Of a stretch of DNA of 64,000 nt, positions 1 to 10,800 are shown piece by piece. The notes beneath the pieces are model-generated. The model did no database searches, was not told where the DNA came from, and saw only the letters and a list, made by a program, of their open reading frames with translations. The stretch is from Mesobacterium pallidum (GTDB taxonomy: Bacteria > Pseudomonadota > Alphaproteobacteria > Rhodobacterales > Rhodobacteraceae). The DNA lies in contig NZ_JAIMID010000002.1 of assembly GCF_019966535.1 (NCBI RefSeq), positions 496,001 to 560,000 on the forward strand, written 5' to 3'. Each line of letters opens with the position of its first letter. The stretch's first letter is position 1. Position numbers and translations under genes: made by a program.

Positions 1-1830
1 CCGACCGAAGCGCCATAGACGCTGTTGCGCCCTGTGGCGCCAAAGGCATCCGCCTCGGCCATGACGGTCGAGGTGACGCCGGTCGCGCCGCTGATCGTGT
101 TGCCATAGATCACCGCTGCCGCGTCGTAATAGAGGCCGATGGACGACCCCGCGATGCGGTTGCCGGTGATCGCGCCGGTCACAGCGGCCTGGATCGACAG
201 GGCGGTCGTGCCGCCAAAATGGTTGCCCTCGATCCAGCCGTCGAGCGCCGCGTCGATCTGGGTCCCGCCCAGCAGCTCGCTTCCGCGCAGGGTCAGGCCG
301 CTCTCGCCGCCTAGCGTGGTGGCGCCGGTGACGGTGACGCGGGTGATGGCGGTGCCGGTATTGCCGCTCAGGTCGAGCCCGCCCAGCTCCAGGTCGCGCA
401 GGACAAGATCGCTGACGCCCGAGGCGGTAACGTCGTTGGCCGCAAAGCCCGACAGGGTGACGCCATTGGCGGTCACGGTGACCGTGCCGGCGATCTCGGT
501 GCCCTGCCCGGCCGCGATCAGCGTGACGCCCGCGGTGCCGATGGTCAGGTTGCCCGCATGGCTGCCCTCGGACAACACCACGACCGTTCCGGCCGAGGCG
601 GTGTTGATCGCCAGCTGCGCCGCCGAGACGGACCCGACGGTGACGATGGCGCCCGGCATCTGCCCCGAAAAGGTCACGAGGCCGCGATGCAGCACGCCTT
701 CCCCGGCCGACTGGCCGGTGCTGAAGCCGACATAGGGCGTGCCGGAATTGCTCAGCGACAGGTCGAGGTCGGTCACGAGGTCGGTCTGCGGCAGGCTTTC
801 GGGGTTCAGTATGCCGCCGGGGATCAGGCTGATCCAGCTGCTGCTCTGAAGCACGCGGTGCTGCAGTTCGACCGAGCTGCCGGCGCCCTCGGTGCGGATG
901 GTCTGCCAGACCAGGTGCGCGGCGCCGTTCTTGGCCGCGATCTGCGGCGTGGCGGCGATGGCGTCGGGCGCCTGGCCGGTAACGGTCTGGGCGGTAAAGC
1001 CGACGCCGGTGTAACGGCTCACGCCGATGGTGTCGGGCACGCCGTCTTCGCCGTTGTCCTCGGTGTAGGCAACCAGGATGTCGCCGTTCAGCCAGGCGAC
1101 GCTTGCCGAATGGGCCGGTGCGTTCAGCACCAGGCCCCGGTTCGACCAGCTGCCGCCAAGGTCGGTGACAAGACGCACCTGGGCGTCATTGCCCAGGCCC
1201 GTCGAGTAGACCAGCGCCAGGTCGCCCGAGCTGTCCACGGCCACGTCGAAGCTGGCCACGCCACCGGGATTCGCGGCCGAAACCGGCCCCGCCGACCAGC
1301 TGCCGGTGAAGACCTGCGACAGCACGCCCGCGCTGGTCGAATAGACCACCAGCGGGTCGTTCGCCCCGTCCACCACGACCTGCAGGTCGCGCACGGCACC
1401 GGCGGTGCCCAGCGTCACGCCGCTGCCCAGCGCATCCCAGCCCGTGCCGTTCCATTCGCGTGCGACCAGCCTGTCGTTGCCGCCCACCGTCTCGATCCAG
1501 GCCAGCACCGGCCGGCCGTTGTTGTTGATGGCCATCGACAGGTTCGACAGCGTGGCATTGCCCGCCACGGCCAGGCCGGCGCCGGTGACCGAGCCGTCCA
1601 TTTCCACCCATGTGTCCCCGAGGAGACGCGCAAGACGGACTCCGCCCCCGTCCCGCGGGTCGAGCCAAGCGGCAAAGCGCCGCCCGTCATTGGCCTGCGC
1701 CGTGGCGGTGCTGCTGTCGGCCAGCGCATTGGCGCCGGTCAGCTCCAGCCCCGGAAGGCCCGACAGGGTCGACCAGCCGCCGCCCTCGACCACGCGGCCT
1801 GGCAGGGCCTGGGCCACGGGGGCCTCCGGC
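1..1830 (-). other. Beta-propeller-like then beta-helix-like C-terminal region of the giant protein
   Basis: From about 1830 down to 640 the translation contains repeats of the kind N(N/G)xGxPVLAWIE, VDGANDPLVVYST, VDSSGDLALVYST and LNGDILVAYTED, spaced about 40-50 residues, as in sialidase or propeller folds. From about 560 to 1 short strands with Val/Thr/Gly turns (VTVTANGVTLSGF, LVLRDLELGGLDLSGN, GWIEGNHFGGTTALSI, GAITGNRIAGSSIGLY) resemble parallel beta-helix coils, as in NosD or pectate-lyase-like folds. The protein continues beyond the window, so its true C terminus and any secretion signal are not visible. Confidence 0.6.
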
Positions 1831-4800
1831 ACCTCGGGCGTCAGCACCGGGTCGGCGCTGCCGGCGCCAAGGCCCGCGCCGTCACCGTTGCCGCCGTAAT
1901 CCACCACGTCGCCCGCGCCGGGGCCCGCGATGATGTCGTCATCCCCGGCCTCGCCGAAGATCAGGTCGTTGCCGGCCCCGCCGAAGAGCTGGTCGTCGCC
2001 GGTGCCGCCGAAGATCCGGTCGACCTCGTCCGTCGCGCCGTCGTTGCCGCTGGTGGTGCCGAAGATCAGGTCGTCATCGGCGCCGCCATCGACGATGTCG
2101 CGGCCAAAGCCGGCCTCGATCTCGTCGTCGCCTTCGCCGCCGTCGATCACGTCGTCGCCGGCGTTGCCCTGGATCGTGTCGTTGCCGCCCAGGCCCTCGA
2201 TCCGGTCCGCATCCGCGCCGCCGATCAGAACGTCATGGCCGTCGTTCGAGCCGATCAGCACGTCTTCGCCGTCGTTGCCCCGGACCGTGTCGCCCGTGCC
2301 GCCGCCCGCGTAGAGGTAATCGTCGCCCGCGTCGCCCTGCACGAGGTCGGCGCCGAGACCGCCATCGGCATGGTCCTCGCCCGCGCCGCCGAAGATCTCG
2401 TCGTCGCCTTCGTTGCCGAACAGGCTGTCGATGCCGTCGCCGCCCGAGAGGCTGTCATCGCCCAACTCGCCATGCAGGCTGTCGCGGCCGGTGAGGCTGG
2501 TGAGGCTGTCGTTACCGCGCCCGCCGTAGCCCAGGTTGTCGCCTTCGCCCAGGTGGATCGTGTCGTCGCCCGCCAGGCCATAGGCGGTGTCGTCGCCCGC
2601 ATCGCCGACGATGGAATCGCCAAGGCCCGTGCCCGCCACCACGTCCGCACCGAACATCAGGTCGCCGCCCGCGCCGCCGATCAGCACGTTCTGCATGCCG
2701 CTGCCCGCGCGCAGCACGTCGTCGCCGTCGTCGCCTTCCAGCCGGTCGGTCCCGGCGCGGCCCAGCAGCGTGTCGTCATCGGCGCCGCCGTAAAGGGAAT
2801 CGTCCCCTTCGGCCCCGTCCAGCACGTCGGCGTCATCGCCGCCGGTCAGGCTGTCGTTGCCCGCCTCGCCCAGCACCAGGTCTTCGCCGGCGCTGCCCGC
2901 GAGCACGTCGTCGCCCGCGCCGCCGCGGATCACGTCGCGGCCATCGTCGCCGATCACCGTGTCGGCGCCCGCCTCGGCGTAGATCACGTCGTCGCCCGCA
3001 TCGCCGTGGATCGCGTCGTCGCCGGTGCCGCCGTAGACCTCGTCCTGGCCCGCGCCGCCCGAGACGCTGTCGTTGTCATCGCCCGCGCGGATCAGGTCGT
3101 CGCCGTCGTTGCCCTGGATCTGGTCCGCCCCGGCTTCGCCGAGGATCGTGTCATGGCCCCGGTCGCCCAGGATCGTGTCGTTGCCGACGCCACCGAAGAT
3201 GTGGTCCTGGTCGTCGCCGCCATGGATCGAATCCGCGCCCGCGTTGCCTTCGATCGAATCGTTGCCGCCGTCGCCCAGGATCGTGTCGCCCTGCGCGCCG
3301 CCGGTGATCGTGTCTGCGCCCGAGCCGCCGCCGATCCGGTCCGCGCCGTCCTCGCCGAAGAGGCTGTCCTCGCCCGAGCCGCCGGTGATCGTGTCGTCCC
3401 CGACATCGCCCCAGACCGTGTCGTTGCCCGCGTCGCCCGCGAGGTTGTCGTTGCCGGCCGCGCCGAGGACCAGGTCCTCGCCCTCCTGCCCGCGCAGGGT
3501 GTCGTTGTCGTCCTCGCCGTAAAGCGTGTCGTTGCCGCGCCCGCCCAGCATGCTATCGGCGCCGAGACCGCCGTACATCGTGTCGTTGTCGTCGCCCCCG
3601 TCCATGGTGTCGTTGCCGTCCTGGCCATACAGCAGGTCAGCCCCCGCGCCGCCGACGATGGTGTCGTTCAGCGCGCCACCCTCGACCAGGTCGTTGCCCG
3701 AGCCCGCGTCGATGCTGTCGGCGCCCGCGGCCCCGCGGATCGTGTCCGCCCCGGCCCCGCCGAGCACCACGTCGTTGCCGCCTTCGCCCAGGATGGAATC
3801 GTTGCCGCCCTGGCCGGCGACATAGTCGTTGCCGACACCGCCGACGATGATGTCAGCGCCGTCCGAGATGCCCGGCAGGGCCGTTTCGAGGAAGGTGTAA
3901 TCGACATCCGGCTGGTAGTTCGCCGCACTCTTGTAGGCCGCGAAGAAATCGTCGTTGAGGTTCTTCTGCCCCTCGCGGAACGGGTTCAGCGCCGCGTCGC
4001 CGACGATGAAGTCGTCGCCATCCGCGCCCTCGGCATCAAGGAAGGACGCCTGCCCCGGCAGCGGCGGGGTCGGCGACACGCCGGCGTCGTAGCCGCCGAT
4101 GATGGTGTCGTTCTCGCTGCCGCCGATCAGGATATCGTCGCCTTCGCCGCCCCAGAGCTTGTCGAGCCCGTCCTCGCCAAAGATCACATCCTCGTCCGCG
4201 CCGCCCAGAAGCTGGTCGTTGCCGGTCTGGCCATACAGCACGTCCCGGCCGCCGCCGCCCCAGATCGTGTCGTTGTCGGCCCCGCCGCGCAGCACGTCGG
4301 CGTTGTTGGCGCCGATGATCAGGTCGTTGCCCGAGCCGCCGTCGATCTCGTTCTCGCCGGCGCCGTTCACGCCGTTGCCCGACAGCGTGTCGTTGCCCGA
4401 CCCGCCGATGATCGTGTCGTTGCCAAGGCCGCCGATGATGGAATCCGCCACTTCGGAGCCGCGCAGGATGTCGTCGCCGTCGCCGCCGTGGATGCTGATC
4501 GCGACCTGGCCGCCGCCCTCGAAGGCAAAATCGCCGATCATCGCCAGCGTGTCGTTTCCGCTGCCGAAATCGCCGATGATGCGGGTGATGTTGGTGCCTT
4601 CTCCGCCGTAGGTCTGGATGATCCCGAAGGCCTCGACCTTGTATTCGCCGCTGGGCAGGGCGGTGACCTTGTATTCCTCTTCGGTGATCCCGGTGAAATC
4701 GCCGCCCCGGTGGGTCTGGCCCCTTGTGCCCACGTTGAGGACAAGGTCAGTGCCCTCGATCGTGGCCAGTTCCGGCGGATCGATCTCGATGCAGGTCGGG

Positions 4801-7800
4801 ATGTCGAAGTCGAGCAGGGTGATGTCCAGCACGTTGATGCTGGAGCTCGAGAAGATGTATTCGAAGACGATGTCGAGGTAGAAGGCGAAGCGCCCCGACA
4901 CATCGAGGAAGCACAGCGGCCCGCCGTGGGCGATGTTGGCCGCGATCTCGCCGAAGCGGACCTTGCCGTCGCCCGTGCCCTCGGGCTGTTCCTGGCCGGG
5001 GTCTAGATGCTTGATCCCGTCGTGCAGGTCGAAGTTGATGGTCGCGCTGACCCCCGCCTCGGCGCCGACGCTGAGGCCGGGGAAGCCGACCGAGGCGCCG
5101 CCGAAGAGCTTGCCCTTGAGCCAGGCCTCGGGCACGTCCTCGGACCCGCCGTTGCGGTCGTCGAAGTAGAAACCCGATGCCAGCAGGTCGAGGTTCTCGA
5201 CCCCGCCCCCGGCCTCGATGAAGCGGCGCGCACCGTAGGTGTCGTAGCCGAACGCGAGGTCCACACCGGCGTAAAGGCCGCCGCCGAACACCAGGTTGAT
5301 GGGCGGCGCGTACCAGACGGGGATCGACTGGCGGTATTCGAAACCGACCGAGAGCGTCGGCATGTTGTAGTGGATCAGCGTGACGTCCTGCCCGAACAGC
5401 AGCCCCAGCGCCGAGGCCGGGTTGTCGAGGATCGGGAAGGACAGCGTGCCGGTCGGGATCTCGTCCGCGCCCTGGAGTTCGCGCGACAGGCCCCCGGCGC
5501 CGGCGCTGCTCATCTGGCTTTGCAGGTTGGCCTTGGACGACAGGATGGCGCCCGCGTCCAGCTTGGTCACGTCGAAATTGTCGCCGGTGAAGAAGCTGCC
5601 GAAGGCGTCCTTGGACGAGCCGGCGTTCATGTTGGCGCCCGACAGGTTGATCGATTCCGCCAGGGTGATGTAGCCCGCATTGGCGATGGACCGCGCCTCG
5701 TTGACGATGTTCAGCACGCGCACGGTCGAGGCGATGAAGTCGACCACCTCGTTGTCGCCGAACAGAATCCCCGCAAGGTCGATCAGCGTGACCGGCCGGC
5801 CGAAGACATCCGACAGCAGCGGCAGCGGCTTGTTCAGGATCTCGAGCAGCGGCTCGATTGGTTCGAGGAAATCCAGCACCGGCTCGAAGATCGGCAGCAG
5901 CGTGTCGCGGATGAAACCGCCGAGGTCGAGCTGGATGTTGTTCAGCGCGATCGAGGCCGGGTCGACATTGGCCGAGCCGATGGACCAGTCGGCCGCCAGC
6001 TCCGCCGTGAGCGACGGGAAGGCCGCGTAATCGCCGAAGCCGACCACGAGGTCGAGGTCGGCATTGGCCGTCAGGTTCCAGATCGGCGTGATCGTGGCCG
6101 AGCCGAAGCTGCTGAGGTTGACCCGCGGAGCCCCGCCGATGTCCAGCCCGATGCTGCCCGAGATGCCGGTCGGGTCCTTGGTGTGGGTCGAGCCGTTGAC
6201 CTCGGTCGTGCCCTCCCCGGTCGAGATCGTCGCCTCGAGGAAGCCAAGCCGCCCCGTCGCCTCGAAATTCTCGGACAGGGTCGCGCTTAGGGTCGCCTCG
6301 AACTCCGGGTCGCCCTCGCCGGCGTCCGAGAGCAGGTAGAAGCCCGAGTTGCGCGACAGGCCAAAGCCGAAGTCGAGCGCCCAGTCGAGGTTGACGTCGA
6401 TGGACGCATCCTCGCCGTTGTCGCCGCCGATCTCGAGCCCCAGCCAATCCATGCCGAGGTCCAGGTCGATCTCGCCCGAGGCGAGGTTTTCGACCCCGGC
6501 CAGGTGCAGCACGAGGTTGACGTCGTTGATGTCCAGCACGTTGCCGGTGAAGGTGTCGCCATAGGTCCAGGCGTGGACGGTCGCGCCCTCGGTGTACTCG
6601 AGGTCGATGGCGGCGGGCGCGATGCCGAAGACGGTGTTCATCGCGTCGATCAGCGCGTCAAAACCCGGATCGGCGCCGTTCGACCCGCCCAGGATCTGGT
6701 TCACATTGGCGCGGAACTGGGCGATGAAATTGGCCGCATCCCCCAGCTGGTCGCCGATCAGCGGCAGGTCGATGCCCAGCAGCTCACCACGCAGGATGTC
6801 CTCGATCGTCTTCAGCGCCAGGTCGATGCCCGCCTGGATGCCCGCGAAGGACCCCAGCAGGTTCATGTTCGCCACTTCGGCGGCAAAGTTCGGCGCAGTG
6901 ATGGTGAAATCGGAGCCGGAAACGTTGGTGCCGGCGGCCAGCTTGCGCAGGATCTCGCCCAGGTCGCCCGTTTCGATGTGGATGGCGCCGATGTTGTTGC
7001 CTTCAAGCGGGAAATCCACTGGAAGATCAACGACAAAGACCACGTCGCTGGTCATCTGCAACGCGTTGCGCAGGGCCGTGCCGCTGGCGATCAGCGTGTC
7101 GATGTAGTGCCGCGTGGTGGCCGGGTTCAGCCCGAATTCCAGCGTGCCGCGATTGGCCGCGTCGCTGGCGCCGGAATCGTAGGCCGCGCGGCTGATCCGC
7201 GCCTCGCCGTCGCGCACGAAGACGCCCAGCGGGCCGATTGCCAGTTCGAAGTCGAGGTTGGTGCCGCCGGCCCAGAGGCCCAGCTCGATCCCCGAGCCGC
7301 CGCCCAGGAAGCTGCGCGGCGTGCCGCCCGAGAGCTCGATGCCGAATTGCAGGTTCGCCTCGGCCACCGCGTCGTAGCTGAGGTCGAGCGAGGCATTGGC
7401 GTCCACGAGGTCGCTGATGTTGTTCAGCCCGCCCAGCGAGCTGACGCCCAGATCGCCCAGGTCCACGCCAAAGGTCGTGCTGGCGGCCGATTGTGCCTGC
7501 AGGGTGATGTCAAAGACCAGCGCCGCGTTCAGGCTGTCCCAGGTCAGGTTCAGCTGCGAGGCATCGGCGAGGATGCCGATCTGGTTGATCAGGATGTCCT
7601 CGAGCTTGGTCTCGAGATCGGCGAGCCCCGCCGCCGGGTCGGCCCGGAACGTCTCGGCCGCGGCCAAGAACTGGTCGGCCAGCGCCACCAGGTCCTTCAG
7701 CGAATCCCCGATCACCGGGATCTTGGCGCCAAAGCCCGAATCCTCGAACCAGGCGACCAGCATCTGGCCCAGCTCGATCAGCGCATCGGCCACGTCGTCG

Positions 7801-10800
7801 GCCGAGAGGTTGCGGATATCGGCCAGGTCCCCGAGGTCGGGGAAGGTCACGTCCCAGTTGCCGGGATCGAAGAGGTCCGGCGCGGTGATCCCGAAGGTTT
7901 CGCTGCCCGAGAGCGAGAACAGCGTCGCCGCCGGTCCCGAAAGTCCCACGTCGGCGGTGAAGGAGCCCGCGACCGAGGTGCTGAGCCCGTCCGATCCGGT
8001 GAACAGCGTGTAAAGCTCGCTGGGGTTGGCGGTGATGTCGCGCAGGTAATGGGTGCCGGACACGAGGTCCAGCGTCACCGCGCCGTCGAAATCGAGCACG
8101 CCGTTGGTCAGCTCGAGGTTGACGATGCCCAGCTCGGCCGCGGCGCTCAGCGCGCCATCCACGGCGATGGTGGCGGTGCCCAGCAGGTCGTCCACGTAGA
8201 GCCCGTCGAGGATGCTCGAGGTGGCGATCTGCAGCGCCTGCGGGGCGCCGACCTCCTGCCGGGTGCCAAAGCCGATCTCGGCGGCGCCGCCGGCGTCCGT
8301 GGGCGCCGGTTCGATGACAAAGAGGTCGATGTCGTCGGTGATCATCAGGCTCAGCACGCCATCGGTGCCGGCATTGGCGATGACGGTCGACAGGCCCGCC
8401 GCCTGGCGCGCCACGTTCATCGGGTGCAGCGCCAGGTTGATGTCGGCGACCAGGTCGCCCCGGTTGAGGTTGGTCGCGGTGCTGGCGGCCGAGACGGTCA
8501 CCGTCTGCGTCGGCCGGTCGCCGATGGTGATACGCAGCACCGCGTCGTTGTCCAGCTGCCCGTCGGCCGGCAACTGGCCGTCGCCCGTCAGGTAGACGGT
8601 CGTGCGGTCGCGCGCGGTGCCGAAGCCCAGCTTGGTATGGGCCGGGTCGGTCGCATCGGTGGCAAAGGCCATGCGGCCGCCCAGGCTTGAATCCATGGTC
8701 ATGCGCAGCAGGCCGCCGGTCACGTCCACGTCGATCGCATCGGGCGACAGCGCGGGGCCGCGCCCGCCCTCTGGCAGGATCGCCCCGGCGCTGAGCGCGG
8801 CCGAGACGGCGACCTGCAGGTCGGCGGCCAGGTCCGCGACCGTCGCGTTGGTCGAGGTGCGGTCGGCGTCCAGCGTGACCTCGAGCCGGCTGTCGTCGGC
8901 CAGCACGAGCGAGAACCGCGCCCGCGTGCCAGGGTCGAGCCGGCCATTGGCGGGCGGCACCGCCAGCGCGGTCAGCGCCGTCGTCACCTTGGTCAGATCA
9001 AAGCCAAAGCTGACCTGCAGCGCCCCGGTGCCGGTCAGCGAGATGCTGCCGTCCGAGGTGAGCGAGGCAAGCCCCGCGAAATCCTGGTCGAAATCGAACC
9101 CGGCATTCACGCCCGCAAAGGTGTGGTTCAGCGTCAGGACGAAATCCAGCCGGTCATTCCAAGAGGTATAGGTCGAGGTCAGCCCGCCCGGCGGCACACC
9201 CGCGCTGGCCGCCAGCTGGCTGACCAGGTCGTCGAGGGATTCAAAGTTGCGGAAGCCGCTGGCGTCTTCGAGCAGCTCGTTCACCTGCTCGTTCAGCGCC
9301 ACGCCCCAGTCGAGCAGGTCGGCCAGCGAGGCATCCGCAAAGGGCACCTTGGCCTGCATGAAATCGGCGCCCGACAGGCTCGAGAGCCAGCCGGCGAAGG
9401 CCTTGAGCGCGCTCAGCAGCGCGTCACCGTCGAGGTCCGAGAAATTGCCGAGCTCGTTGGCCAGCGTTCCGCTCATGACCATCGTGGGCGCCTCGCCCGA
9501 CAGCGGGTTGCCCTGGAAGGTAAAGACGGCGGTGCCCGAACCGATGCCCGACAGCCCCGCGGTGGCGACGATGGCGCCCTGGATCTGCGCCGGACCGGCC
9601 TGGAGGTTCAAGAGCCCCTCGGCCGAAGTGCCCAGCATCTCGGCCAGGGTCAGCGGCGCGGGCAGCGTGCCGTTCGGCTGGGCGACCCCGCCGGTTACCT
9701 CGGCCGCGAGCGACAGGGTCGAGCTGTTGCCGAGCGCCAGGTCCACGACGCCCAGCCGCAGCGAGCTGCCGCCGGTGGTGTCGATCTGGGCGTCGACGCC
9801 CGCGTTGAATTCATCGACCCGCAGGAACACCGCGTCCTCGGCCGCGCGCAGCCCGTCAAGGTCGACGCCGATGGTCAGCCGCATCTGCACGGTCGCATCG
9901 CCGTTCAGCTGCGCATCCATCGAGAAACCGGTGGTGCCGTCGGCAAAGGTGATCGCCTCTCCCGCAAGGTCGCGGCTGAGTTCGAAGCCGATCTGCATGA
10001 CGAAAAGGTCGCGGTTCGTGACCACGCCCAGCAGGTCCGCCGTCTGCTCTTGCGCGGCGGTGATCATCCCGGCGTACATGTTCGCCCGGTCCACCACGAC
10101 CGACAGCGCGCTGGTCGCCAGCGCCTCGAGCGCATCGGCCGCCTGGGTCGCGGCATCCTCGGCCGCGGCGGTCGGGTTCTGGAAGAATTGCGTGATCGCG
10201 GTGGCCGCGCTGCCCAGCCCGTTCTCGAGGTCGAGGATCTCGGCCAGGGTCTTGCCGACCAGCGGCAGCTCGGTCTGCATCAGCGCGGTCTGGCTGGCCG
10301 ATTGCGCGAACTGGTCCAGCCACGGCCCCAGCTGGCGCAGCGCGTCCAGCGGGTTGCCCTGCAACAGGCCGCTGCTGAGCAGCGAGCCGATGTCGCTGGG
10401 CAAGAGGTTCTGCAGGTCGGTCTGGTCAAAGTTGATCGTCGGCGCCGTGGCCGGCTGGTCGATCCGCCAGGCAAAGCTGACGGGCACGGTATCGACGCCG
10501 CCGGTGACGCCGATCTCGGTGCTGGCCTCGATCTTGCCGTTGACCACAGGGGTCGAAAAGACGCTGGTCCCGGAGGCCGCGAGCAGCTGGCGCAGGGTCG
10601 TGCGCCCGTCGATCGTGCCAAGGTCGGCCAGCTGCGTGGTGAAGGTCGCGTCGGTTGCCGGGTCGAGCGTGCCATCGGTGTTGCGCTTGGCGATGTTGAC
10701 TTGCGTGTTGCGCGCCTCGACCCGCAGGGGGCCAAGCGAGGCGCCGGCCGTGAAGGGCGCGGGCGTCGTCACCCGCGCGCCCAGCGCCAGCGAGGTGGCC

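Noticed and set aside
1905-4577. Regularly spaced similar DNA segments that could suggest a CRISPR array
   Set aside because: The repeats are 27-nt coding units of GGxGxDxL peptides with no unique spacers or adjacent cas genes.
558-5006. A plus-strand reading frame of 1482 codons opposite the giant RTX gene
   Set aside because: Its Val-Ala repeat composition is the reverse complement of RTX nonapeptide codons, and the minus frame has the real LEPR-XLL/RTX protein. Other plus-strand frames at 5007-12670 are rejected on the same ground.
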